A stretch of DNA of 33,800 nucleotides. Origin: Candidatus Omnitrophota bacterium (GTDB lineage Bacteria; Omnitrophota; Gorgyraeia; Gorgyraeales; Gorgyraeaceae). Positions 1 through 7,898 of the stretch are shown here, in pieces. Location: assembly GCA_018902915.1 (NCBI GenBank), contig JAHIPS010000113.1, positions 1 through 33,800 on the forward strand. The letters run 5' to 3'. The translations under genes and the position numbers were made by a program. The notes beneath the pieces are model-generated. The model saw nothing but the letters and a program-made list of their open reading frames with translations, was not told where the DNA came from and did not search any database. Position 1 is the stretch's first letter, and every line of letters begins with the position of its first letter.

Positions 1-91
1 CTTCTTCGCCATGATAACCTCTTATATTCTTCTCGACTTCGCTCGAAGAATATTGAATACTGTTCGAGCGAACGAAGTGAGTCGAGAATAA

Positions 92-1291
92 TTACACAGT
101 ACGTATGTCTTTCGGCAGCGTAAACGAAAATCTCGAACCGCGACCGAGCTGCGAGTCCACCCAGATCCTTCCTCTATGCAGTTCCACTATCTCTTTCGCA
201 ATGGGCAGGCCCAGGCCAGTGCCCTTTACGCCAGCTCTCTTTACCTTAGTCACTGAATAAAATTTATCAAAGACCTTGTCCAGATCTTCTTCCGCTATAC
301 CCGCGCCATTATCAATCACTCTCACCTGCACGAACCCGCCAAGGTCTTCCAGTATTATATTTACCATGCCGTTTTCTTCCGTGAACTTAATAGCGTTCGA
401 GATAAGATTCACGAGCACCCTTGTTATCTGGTCAGCGTCAAACCACATATTCACGTTCACATCAGGCATCTTCAGGTTAAGCTTTACGCCTTTAGCGTCA
501 GCATCTATCTTTAATGTCTCGTAGGAATGCTTTGCAACAATACAGATGTCCTGAAAATTTCTTTTCATATCTAGTTTTCCCGCCTCGAGTTTGGATATGT
601 CCAGCAGTTCGTTTATAAGCCGCAAGGTTCTCTCCACATTATTCATGGCAATCTCGAGAAATCTTTCCTGCTCAGCATTTATCTTCCCTGGTATCTTATC
701 AAGAAGAAGGTTCATGGCCTCTTTCACAGACGCGAGCGGCGAGCGCAATTCATGCGACACAGTGGACACGAAATCCAGTTTTATCTGGCTCGATCTCCTG
801 GCCTCTTCGTATTTCATTGCCCTGTCTATCGCGCTTGAAACATGCGCTGCTACATCATTTAACGCGTCAAGATCCTTTTTTCCAAAAACACCCCTTGTAG
901 TTTTATTATTGACATTGATAACGCCAAGAAGCTCATCCCCTGCCACCAGAAGAGGTACGCTTAAGAGAGAATTGTTATGATACCCTCCTTCTCTTTTCTC
1001 GAACCTCTTATCGCTTCGTATATCCTTTACAAGAAGCGGCTTCCTGTTCTTCGCGACCCATCCGGATACGCCCTCGCCCACCCTGGTCTTTGTGTTTTCA
1101 ATGATATCATCAGCCAGGCCCCTGGCTACCTTAATAGAAAGCTCCTGGTTCTCCTTGTCCAGAAGCATCAAAGACGCCTTTTCAACGTCCAATAACTCCG
1201 TTATCCTTTCCATCGAGGTCTTAAGACACCCCTCGAGCTCAACATTCGAGTTTATATCCTTTATCATGTCATTCCAGACCTTAATATCCAT
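92..1291 (-). CDS. GAF-domain sensor histidine kinase (GAF-HisKA-HATPase_c)
   Basis: H-box 'FVSTVSHELRSPLASVKEA', N-box 'NLISNAIKFTEENG', G-boxes 'DNGAGIAEEDL' and 'GTGLGLPIAKEI'; N-terminal GAF-like 'VGEGVSGWVAKNRKPLLVKDI'. Confidence 0.95.
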   Translation of the reverse strand: MDIKVWNDMIKDINSNVELEGCLKTSMERITELLDVEKASLMLLDKENQELSIKVARGLADDIIENTKTRVGEGVSGWVAKNRKPLLVKDIRSDKRFEKREGGYHNNSLLSVPLLVAGDELLGVINVNNKTTRGVFGKKDLDALNDVAAHVSSAIDRAMKYEEARRSSQIKLDFVSTVSHELRSPLASVKEAMNLLLDKIPGKINAEQERFLEIAMNNVERTLRLINELLDISKLEAGKLDMKRNFQDICIVAKHSYETLKIDADAKGVKLNLKMPDVNVNMWFDADQITRVLVNLISNAIKFTEENGMVNIILEDLGGFVQVRVIDNGAGIAEEDLDKVFDKFYSVTKVKRAGVKGTGLGLPIAKEIVELHRGRIWVDSQLGRGSRFSFTLPKDIRTV

Positions 1292-1297
1292 AACTTT

Positions 1298-1363
1298 CCC
1301 TCACCCTTCTCCCTCTCCCATAAAAACTTTTCAAGGTTTTATGGGAGAGGGCTGGGGTGAGGG
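1298..1363. repeat. Nested inverted repeat, family A (ccctcaccc..ccctctcccataaaa / ttttatgggagaggg..gggtgaggg)
   Basis: Inner arms 1311-1325 and 1337-1351 are perfect complements; outer arms 1298-1306 and 1355-1363 also complement. Second copy at 1748-1813. Confidence 0.9.
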
Positions 1364-1738
1364 CTACCTTTCCTTGGTATAGAATTTGATTTTGTCGACG
1401 AGTTCTTCGTCGTCAAACGGCTTTGCGATAAAATCTACAGCACCGACATCCTTTGCCTCTTTAGGACAAGACCCCTTACATAATCCGGCTGAAAACAATA
1501 TTATAGGTATATTTTTTGTATCAGGATTTTGCTTTAATTTTTTGCAAACTTCATAACCATGCATTACAGGCATAAATAAATCCAGAAGCACAATATCCGG
1601 CTTTGCCTCTTTTGCTTTATCAAGGCCGCTCAATCCATCATACGCGCAAACCACCTCAAATCCTTTTGATTCAAGGCGCGTCTTTGTAACTTTTATTATG
1701 TCTCGCTCGTCGTCGACGATTAATACTTTCGTAGGCAT
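1364..1738 (-). CDS. Stand-alone response regulator receiver (CheY-like)
   Basis: 'VLIVDDE', phosphoacceptor 'IVLLDLFMP', 'IILFSAG', 'AKPF'; no output domain. Confidence 0.95.
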   Translation of the reverse strand: MPTKVLIVDDERDIIKVTKTRLESKGFEVVCAYDGLSGLDKAKEAKPDIVLLDLFMPVMHGYEVCKKLKQNPDTKNIPIILFSAGLCKGSCPKEAKDVGAVDFIAKPFDDEELVDKIKFYTKER

Positions 1739-1747
1739 AATGTTTTT

Positions 1748-1813
1748 CCCTCACTCTTCTCCCTCTCCCATAAAAAATAAAAGATTTTTTATGGGAGAGG
1801 GCTGGGGTGAGGG
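1748..1813. repeat. Nested inverted repeat, family A, second copy
   Basis: 18-bp perfect arms 1761-1778 and 1784-1801 (ccctctcccataaaaaat / attttttatgggagaggg), 5-nt loop; outer ccctcac / gtgaggg. Confidence 0.9.
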
Positions 1814-1817
1814 CTCT

Positions 1818-2192
1818 TTACATCTTCAATATCTCTTTTATCTTCATAACCAGGATATCGAGCTCGAACGGCTTTTCAACATAGCCTGAGATCTTCTGAA
1901 AAGCAAATAAGTCCCGCACCTTTTCCTCTTCCTTGCCGCTAAGCACCAAAATAGGAATATTCTTTGTCTTGGGAAGCTTTCGTATCTCTTTCAAACACGT
2001 ATACCCGTCCATCTTGGGCATCATAATGTCCAGAATAATCAGATCAGGCACCTCCTGCTCTGCAACCTTTACGCCTACATCGCCATCACCAGCAGTCACC
2101 ACCTTGAAATTCTCCTGCTCGAATCTCATCTTCAAAAGTTTCTGCATGTCTTCTTCGTCATCTATCACCAGGATCTTTTTTTGTACGTCCAT
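1818..2192 (-). CDS. Stand-alone response regulator receiver
   Basis: 'ILVIDDEED', 'LIILDIMMPKMDG', 'ILVLSGKEEEKVRDLFAFQKISGYVEKPF'. Confidence 0.95.
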   Translation of the reverse strand: MDVQKKILVIDDEEDMQKLLKMRFEQENFKVVTAGDGDVGVKVAEQEVPDLIILDIMMPKMDGYTCLKEIRKLPKTKNIPILVLSGKEEEKVRDLFAFQKISGYVEKPFELDILVMKIKEILKM

Positions 2193-2202
2193 ACACCCTC
2201 CT

Positions 2203-2571
2203 CTAGTCTAACAACTCCTTTATCTTCGCCAGTAGCACCTCTGGTTCAAACGGCTTTGTTATATACGTGTCTGCGCCCATTTCCTTACCGATCTGTTTAT
2301 CCTTGTTCTCTGCCCGCGCAGTAAACATGATAATAGGTATATGCTTGTATTTTTCGTCAAACTTGAGCATCCTGCAGACCTTGTAACCATCGATCTTGGG
2401 AAGCATTAGATCCAGGATCAGTAAATCCGGACCTGTAGACCTGGCCTTATCCAATCCTTCCTGGCCATCAACTGCCTCGGTTATATCAAAACCAACTGCC
2501 TCCAGCCGAAACTTCAACATCTTCCGTAAATCTTCTTCGTCGTCGACTATAAGAATTTTTTTCTTATCCAT
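2203..2571 (-). CDS. Stand-alone response regulator receiver
   Basis: 'ILIVDDEEDL', 'LLILDLMLPKIDG', 'IIMFTAR', 'ITKPFEPEVL'. Confidence 0.95.
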   Translation of the reverse strand: MDKKKILIVDDEEDLRKMLKFRLEAVGFDITEAVDGQEGLDKARSTGPDLLILDLMLPKIDGYKVCRMLKFDEKYKHIPIIMFTARAENKDKQIGKEMGADTYITKPFEPEVLLAKIKELLD

Positions 2572-2935
2572 TGACCAACCCCCTTATTTTTTGCATTAAA
2601 TCCCTTGCGTCAAATGGTTTCTCTACAAAAAAGGATATCCCTTCAAGCGCAAAGAGATCTCCCACTTTTTTCTTTTCCTTAGCAGTCAAAACAATGATAG
2701 GTATATCCTTATACTCGTCTTCTTTTTTCATCTCTCTCAATGCAGTATAGCCGTCCATGCCAGGAAGCATGACATCTAATAAAATCGCGTCTGGCCTTTT
2801 CATCTTCACAGCCTTAAGCATCTCAGCCCCATCCTGCGCAGACATAAACTCAAACCCCTCTCCTTCTATTCTTAACTTTAGCATCTTCAATAAATCCACA
2901 TCATCATCTACAACCAATACCCTTTTTTTATCCAT
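2564..2935 (-). CDS. Stand-alone response regulator receiver
   Basis: 'VLVVDDDVDL', 'AILLDVMLPGMDG', 'IIVLTAKEKKKVGDLFALEGISFFVEKPF'; overlaps the next receiver by 8 bp. Confidence 0.95.
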   Translation of the reverse strand: MDKKRVLVVDDDVDLLKMLKLRIEGEGFEFMSAQDGAEMLKAVKMKRPDAILLDVMLPGMDGYTALREMKKEDEYKDIPIIVLTAKEKKKVGDLFALEGISFFVEKPFDARDLMQKIRGLVNG

Positions 2936-2948
2936 TATTTACCTCCAG

Positions 2949-4136
2949 TTACAAAGTATTATTCTTGCTCTTCAACTCCTTCTCAGCTTTCTTAATCAAT
3001 CCCTCTTTGTCTTTTGCGTCATCAGGATAAACCGCAACCCCAAAATTTAAAGAAACTCTGACCTTGCCTTTCATCCTGCCTATTATCTTCTCCGCGCCTG
3101 AAGAGTCTGTTCCTGCCATTATAACTATGAACTCGCCGTCCTTAAACCTAGTAACCTTGTCTTCTGGTCCTCTTACTACAGAGTGAATATTCTTTTCCAG
3201 CTCACTAATCGCCTCTTCAGTGGCGTCCTTGCGATTCCTGATTGCAAAAATAATAAGAGCGAGTTTCATGTCATTATATTTCGCCCTTTCTATTGCCTCG
3301 TCCAGCAGGAAATTAAACTCAGTATCCTTATCATAGACAGGCAATGCAAATATAAACTGACTGCCTTTATCCTTTTTGGATTCGACCCATATGTCGCCGC
3401 CGTGAAAACCTATAATACGCTTGCATACAGCAAGCCCAAGCCCAATACCAGCATGACGACGCGTCATACTGGTATCAAGGGGATTTAAGGTCTTGAATAG
3501 CCATGGGGCATCTTCTTTCGGGATACCTATTCCAGCATCCTCCACGATAACCTTTATTACTTTTTTCCCGTCTATACGACCGTCGCTGCTAGATATCTTT
3601 ATGCTACCGTTGGGCTTATTGAATTTTATCGCGTTTGATATAAGATTTTTTAATGCCTGGCTTATTCTATCAGGGTCAAACCACGTCTTCTCTATATTAT
3701 CCGAGAGCTCCATTTCAAAGCCAAGATTATTTTTCTCCGCGATAGGTCTTGTCAAGACATAAACATCCTTTATGATCTCATTTATATCCATCTTTCTCTT
3801 GTGCATAGTGACCCTGCCTGATTCTAATTTTGAAAAATCCAGGATGTTGGCTATGATGCCGACGAGCCTGTCTATATTATTCTTTGCCATGCTAAGAAAA
3901 TTCTTCTGCTCCACATTGATAGGACCAGCGATACCATCCAGCACGAGAGAAACGCTTTCCTTTATCGAAGTCAGGGGCGTGCGCAGCTCGTGTGAGATAA
4001 TGGACACAAAATCAGACTTTACCTTTGAAAGCTTCTCTATATCCTCGTTCGCCTTCAAAAGCGCCTGTTTTAGTTCTGCAATCTCTTTTTGCTGTTTAGT
4101 TATTTTAACAGCTCCCCCTCGATTATCAACAGACAA
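2949..4136 (-). CDS. Sensor histidine kinase with C-terminal degenerate GGDEF-like domain
   Basis: 'FVSIISHELRTPLTSIKES', 'NLISNAIKF', 'VEDAGIGIPKED', 'GIGLGLAVCKRII'; C-terminal ~110 aa ('ALIIFAIRN...FKDGEFIVIMAG...VSLNFGVAVYPDDAKDKEGLIKKAEKEL') looks GGDEF-like without a GGDEF motif. Start (TTG at 4136) uncertain. Confidence 0.88.
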   Translation of the reverse strand: MSVDNRGGAVKITKQQKEIAELKQALLKANEDIEKLSKVKSDFVSIISHELRTPLTSIKESVSLVLDGIAGPINVEQKNFLSMAKNNIDRLVGIIANILDFSKLESGRVTMHKRKMDINEIIKDVYVLTRPIAEKNNLGFEMELSDNIEKTWFDPDRISQALKNLISNAIKFNKPNGSIKISSSDGRIDGKKVIKVIVEDAGIGIPKEDAPWLFKTLNPLDTSMTRRHAGIGLGLAVCKRIIGFHGGDIWVESKKDKGSQFIFALPVYDKDTEFNFLLDEAIERAKYNDMKLALIIFAIRNRKDATEEAISELEKNIHSVVRGPEDKVTRFKDGEFIVIMAGTDSSGAEKIIGRMKGKVRVSLNFGVAVYPDDAKDKEGLIKKAEKELKSKNNTL

Positions 4137-4257
4137 TATACTTTTATAGCTATAAAAACCTCATCAATATATGGGCTATATAGACACTATTATATACGAA
4201 AAAACTAACTAGTCAAATTTTATTCGTGGAAACTTGGGGAGTTATACGGTTTGAAGG

Positions 4258-4917
4258 TTAAAAGGCGATTTTTAGCTTTGTTCCCACTGCATTGTAGTCG
4301 GTCCACTTGCCGCTGGATGAGGATTTGGAGCGCTGCCAGAGATAATATAATTCTCCCTTGAGCGTTTTGGTAATATTGAAGGTGAGGCCGGAAAAGAACC
4401 TGTTTCTGTTGAGCTCCTGTGAGTCAGAATCGAAAAAGGTCTCGTCCGCGACATATGGCTGGATCTTGTATTCTGTAAGGATGATGGGAGGCGTTATAGA
4501 AAGTTTATTCCTGTACTGCCAGACTTCATCCGCGTCTTCGCGTTCCCTGAACTCAAACCTGCTTTTGTTGCTGAATGAAAAATCCTGAAATTTCCATTTT
4601 ATGGTCCCGTTTATGTTGGGCTGGTACTCGGTTTTCCATCCGCCGCTTTTTTCCTCATTTATATGCCTGTAATTAACACTCAGGTCAAACCAGTCTGCCA
4701 GGCCTGAGTACGCAATGCCGACATCCGTGTGATTGTAATAGGGATTGTGCATATCATCTCCCCAGCGAAATTCCTGCTCTACACTGGCCTTCCATTCGTC
4801 CGCAAGTTTGACAGACGCGCTTTCTGTATTCCAGTACTGCCAGTCTCCGTCGTCAAAGGCAAAGGCGGCCTGGCCTGTAAAAATGATTATAGCAGCTAAT
4901 ACAACGATCATCGCCAT
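4258..4917 (-). CDS. DUF2490-like outer-membrane/periplasmic protein
   Basis: Signal peptide 'MAMIVVLAAIIIFTGQAAFA'; 'WQYWNTESASVKLADEWKASVEQEFRWGDD' and beta-strand-rich repeats; internal Met used as start. Confidence 0.7.
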   Translation of the reverse strand: MAMIVVLAAIIIFTGQAAFAFDDGDWQYWNTESASVKLADEWKASVEQEFRWGDDMHNPYYNHTDVGIAYSGLADWFDLSVNYRHINEEKSGGWKTEYQPNINGTIKWKFQDFSFSNKSRFEFREREDADEVWQYRNKLSITPPIILTEYKIQPYVADETFFDSDSQELNRNRFFSGLTFNITKTLKGELYYLWQRSKSSSSGKWTDYNAVGTKLKIAF

Positions 4918-5088
4918 GTCTCCTCCGGATTTCACAGGCACTATACATTAATCTAATCAAGGTTTCAAGAAAAATATTGAATTTTTTTGAAAGAAAATGA
5001 GGGGGTACCGTGTCTAATATAAATACAGTGACTATCTATAAAACTGTCAACAGTGATGACAGAATTTGATATTTAATATATTCATATA

Positions 5089-5116
5089 TTGACAAAATAT
5101 GAAAATATGGTATAAT
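5089..5116 (+). promoter_or_regulatory. Predicted sigma70-type promoter of the TA operon
   Basis: TTGACA at 5089-5094, 16-bp spacer, TATAAT at 5111-5116; tandem AAAATATG octamers at 5094-5101 and 5102-5109. Confidence 0.7.
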
Positions 5117-5141
5117 TGATATGGAAAGAGGGGTGATTAAT

Positions 5142-5411
5142 ATGTTAAGGAAATTAGGGCAGAATTATCAGATTGCTCTACCTAGGGAGGTGATAAAAAG
5201 CCTCCATCTCCATATCAATGATTATTTTGATATAAGGGTAAAGGACAGAAAAATCGTGTTAGAGCCGCAGCTTGTAATACCCAAAGACCAGGCCTATTTT
5301 TATACTCCTGAATGGCAAAAGGAAGAAACCGAAGCCCACGAGGATATCAAAAAAGGCCGTGTTACCAAGACCAAAAATACCAAAGAGTTATTTAAAAAAA
5401 TGGATGAGTGA
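5142..5411 (+). CDS. AbrB/MazE-fold antitoxin (start moved from 5121)
   Basis: 'MLRKLGQNYQIALPREVIKSLHLHINDYFDIRVKDRKIVLEP' is a SpoVT/AbrB-type domain; GAGGGG Shine-Dalgarno at 5128-5133; the 5121 ATG lies only 4 bp past the -10. Confidence 0.85.
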   Translation: MLRKLGQNYQIALPREVIKSLHLHINDYFDIRVKDRKIVLEPQLVIPKDQAYFYTPEWQKEETEAHEDIKKGRVTKTKNTKELFKKMDE

Positions 5412-5668
5412 TGCGTGTAGAAGCCACCCAAACATTTATCAGGCTATACAAGAAACTACCAGAAGAAGTTAAGGAAAAAACCAAAAAAGCTATTGAACTT
5501 CTCGAGGCAAACCCTTCGCATCCTTCCCTGGGGCACAAAAAGATGTCTGGCCAAAAAGATATATTTGAGATCAGGGTCTCTAAGAATTACCGCATTACCT
5601 ACCAAAGGATAAATGATACTGCCTATCTAAGAAAAATAGGCACTCACGATCTACTGCGCAATCCTTAG
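5408..5668 (+). CDS. RelE/ParE-superfamily toxin
   Basis: 'FIRLYKKLPEEVKEKTKKAIELLEANPSHPSLGHKKMSGQKDIFEIRVSKNYRITYQ'; starts GTG 5408 (4-bp GTGA overlap) or ATG 5411. Confidence 0.88.
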   Translation: MMRVEATQTFIRLYKKLPEEVKEKTKKAIELLEANPSHPSLGHKKMSGQKDIFEIRVSKNYRITYQRINDTAYLRKIGTHDLLRNP

Positions 5669-5687
5669 AAAAATCCCAAAAAATGAG

Positions 5688-6203
5688 TTATTTTGTATAT
5701 GCGGAGATTGCTTTATCCCAGCGGCCCTGGGATTTTAGGATGATCTCGGCGAGTTCGCGGACAGCGCCTTTGCCGCCGTGTTTCTGCGTGGTATAGTGGG
5801 CAATGTTTCTTACTTCCTGGATGGCGTTTGGAGGCGCTACTGCAAGACCGGCCCGTTTTATTATAGGCAGGTCCAGAAGGTCATCTCCCATGAAGCAGAC
5901 TTCGCTATCTTTTACGTGGAATTTTTTAAGGACCTTCTGGTAGATCTTGAGTTTATAGTGATCCGAATATACTGCTGCGACGCGCATGTCTTTAGCGCGC
6001 TTTAAGACTGCCCTGGTCTTTTTAGCAGTGATGATGACTGTTTTTATACCGGATTTACGAAGAAGAAAAACACCAAGGCCGTCTGTAACATTAAAAAACT
6101 TCAGCTCGTCCCCGAAATTGTCATAAATAATGCGGCCGTCTGTTAAAACACCGTCCACATCGAGTATCAGCAGTTTTACTTTTTTCGCGCGGTCCTCTGT
6201 CAT
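5688..6203 (-). CDS. kdsC: 3-deoxy-D-manno-octulosonate 8-phosphate phosphatase KdsC (HAD)
   Basis: 'LLILDVDGVLTDGRIIYDNFGDELKFFNVTDGLG', 'CFMGDDLLDLPIIKRAGLAVAPPNA'. Confidence 0.93.
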   Translation of the reverse strand: MTEDRAKKVKLLILDVDGVLTDGRIIYDNFGDELKFFNVTDGLGVFLLRKSGIKTVIITAKKTRAVLKRAKDMRVAAVYSDHYKLKIYQKVLKKFHVKDSEVCFMGDDLLDLPIIKRAGLAVAPPNAIQEVRNIAHYTTQKHGGKGAVRELAEIILKSQGRWDKAISAYTK

Positions 6204-6213
6204 ATTGATTAGA

Positions 6214-6393
6214 TTAAGTCAGGCTAAAAGGCCTATTGCAAGCTAATAGCCTTTTTTGTTTTTTATTAGTTTCTCTATCTACTGTATATTTTAAATTCAA
6301 ATTAACGAATTTCAGATAATCATCCATGGATAACTGTCTTTTATAAGCGCTTTTATCTCTAATAATGGGGAAGTTTAGTTTTTCCACTTTCAC
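6214..6393 (-). CDS. Small 59-aa ORF translationally coupled to the upstream nucleotidyltransferase
   Basis: GTG start overlaps the nucleotidyltransferase TGA (GTGA); reads VKVEKLNFPIIRDKSAYKRQLSMDDYLKFVNLNLKYTVDRETNKKQKRLLACNRPFSLT*. Below the ORF-track size cutoff. Confidence 0.65.
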   Translation of the reverse strand: MKVEKLNFPIIRDKSAYKRQLSMDDYLKFVNLNLKYTVDRETNKKQKRLLACNRPFSLT

Positions 6394-6926
6394 ATCCTAT
6401 TTAGTATTCTACTATAAAGTTCTTCGGTCCCAAATTTTAAACACACCTCTTTAAAATCTCTATCTTTGACATTAACCTTATTAACCCTTACTAATTCTAT
6501 GATATCCGGCAAATCTCTATTTTCACGTATCTTAGGATTGAACTTTAGTGAATGGAGTTTGAGAGCGATCAAATGATTCAAGGAAGGCACCATAAATTTT
6601 TGCTTTGCAATAGTAATTTCTTTGGCATCTTTAATAATCCTGGTCAGGGTTTCTATATCGACAAACATAAAGTCAATATCCATAAGATACTGCTGACTGT
6701 TTGAAAGTTTTGCGAATACATCCTGGCTATAATCCTTTTTATATCCTTCTTTCTCTAACAAAACTGATATTTCATCAAAACCGTCTTTGGTTATTAAAAA
6801 ATCGATATCTGCTGTTTGGCGCGACACCTTGTAATAGTTAACAGCAAAACCTCCGATTAAAACAGCGTCTGTATTTTTTTTATTAAATACGTCTGAAATG
6901 AGATGAAAAATTGTTGGATATTTCAT
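6390..6926 (-). CDS. Nucleotidyltransferase-fold protein (AbiEii / DUF6036-like)
   Basis: 'DAVLIGGFAVNYYKVSRQTADIDFLI' and 'MDIDFMFVD', then 'HLIALKLHSLKFNPKIRENRDLPDIIEL'. Confidence 0.75.
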   Translation of the reverse strand: MKYPTIFHLISDVFNKKNTDAVLIGGFAVNYYKVSRQTADIDFLITKDGFDEISVLLEKEGYKKDYSQDVFAKLSNSQQYLMDIDFMFVDIETLTRIIKDAKEITIAKQKFMVPSLNHLIALKLHSLKFNPKIRENRDLPDIIELVRVNKVNVKDRDFKEVCLKFGTEELYSRILNRM

Positions 6927-6929
6927 TCT

Positions 6930-7898
6930 CTATACAAGTCCTGCCTTTAAGAGATCCTGCACGTCCACGAGACCCACTGCGCGGCCCTTTTCGTCTACTA
7001 TCGGGACCTCGTCGATCTTATGCTCGCGCAATATCCTGAGCGCCTCGACTGCGAGACGGCCTTTTTTCAGGGCCTTTGGATTCTTTGTCATTATGTCCTT
7101 TACTTTTTTCTTTGAGGGATCATGACCTTCTTCCAGGTGCCTTCTTAGATCTCCGTCTGTAAAGATGCCTTTGAGCTTCCCGTTTTTATCAACTATCGTG
7201 GCGCTTCCAGCCCTTGCCTGCGTGATCTTTAAAAGCACGCTTTTTACCTTTGCATTCTCTTTCACTATCGGATTCTGGGCGCCTTTTCGCATTATGTCTT
7301 CTACCTTTAAGAGAAGCTGCTTTCCAAGGCTTCCTCCTGGATGTAGAAACGCGAAATCTATTTTCTTAAAACCCCTTTTATCAATGAGCGCGGCGCATAA
7401 AGCGTCTCCCATCGCGAGCATCGCGGTAGTTGAAGCCATTGGCGCCAGGCCCAGGGGACACGCCTCTTTTTTGATCGAGACATCTAAAAGCGCGTCGCTA
7501 TTTTTTGCGAGTGTCGAGCGCGGATTTCCCGAGATTGCGATAAGTTTTGCGCCTATCTTTTTTATATTCGGGATCAGTTTTATAATTTCCTCTGTCTCGC
7601 CGCTGTTAGAGGTCGCGATAATGACATCCTGCTTTTTTACGCGGCCGAGGTCGCCGTGGATCGCCTCTGCTGAATGCAGCCACAGGCTCGGCGTGCCAGT
7701 AGAAGCGAGGGTCGCGGAAATCTTGTTGCCGATAATACCGGCCTTGCCCATGCCTGTCACTACGACTCTTCCTTTACACGCATAAATTAAATTAACCGCC
7801 CTCTCAAAATCCTTGTTTATGCGGGAAGAAAGCCGTCTTATCGACTCTGATTCTATTTTTAATACTAGCTTAGCGCGTTTTTTTAACATTTCACTCAC
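6930..7898 (-). CDS. kdsD: Arabinose-5-phosphate isomerase KdsD/KpsF (SIS + CBS pair)
   Basis: 'GRVVVTGMGKAGIIGNKISATLASTGTPSLWLHSAEAIHGDLG', 'TSNSGETEEI', C-terminal CBS repeats; GTG start overlaps kdsA TGA by 4 bp. Confidence 0.95.
   Translation of the reverse strand: MSEMLKKRAKLVLKIESESIRRLSSRINKDFERAVNLIYACKGRVVVTGMGKAGIIGNKISATLASTGTPSLWLHSAEAIHGDLGRVKKQDVIIATSNSGETEEIIKLIPNIKKIGAKLIAISGNPRSTLAKNSDALLDVSIKKEACPLGLAPMASTTAMLAMGDALCAALIDKRGFKKIDFAFLHPGGSLGKQLLLKVEDIMRKGAQNPIVKENAKVKSVLLKITQARAGSATIVDKNGKLKGIFTDGDLRRHLEEGHDPSKKKVKDIMTKNPKALKKGRLAVEALRILREHKIDEVPIVDEKGRAVGLVDVQDLLKAGLV

Noticed and set aside
6220-6265. Hairpin ggcctatt/aatagcc followed by a T-run on the plus strand, resembling an intrinsic terminator
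   Set aside because: No plus-strand gene ends there, and the same DNA encodes the tail of the coupled small ORF; arms are short.
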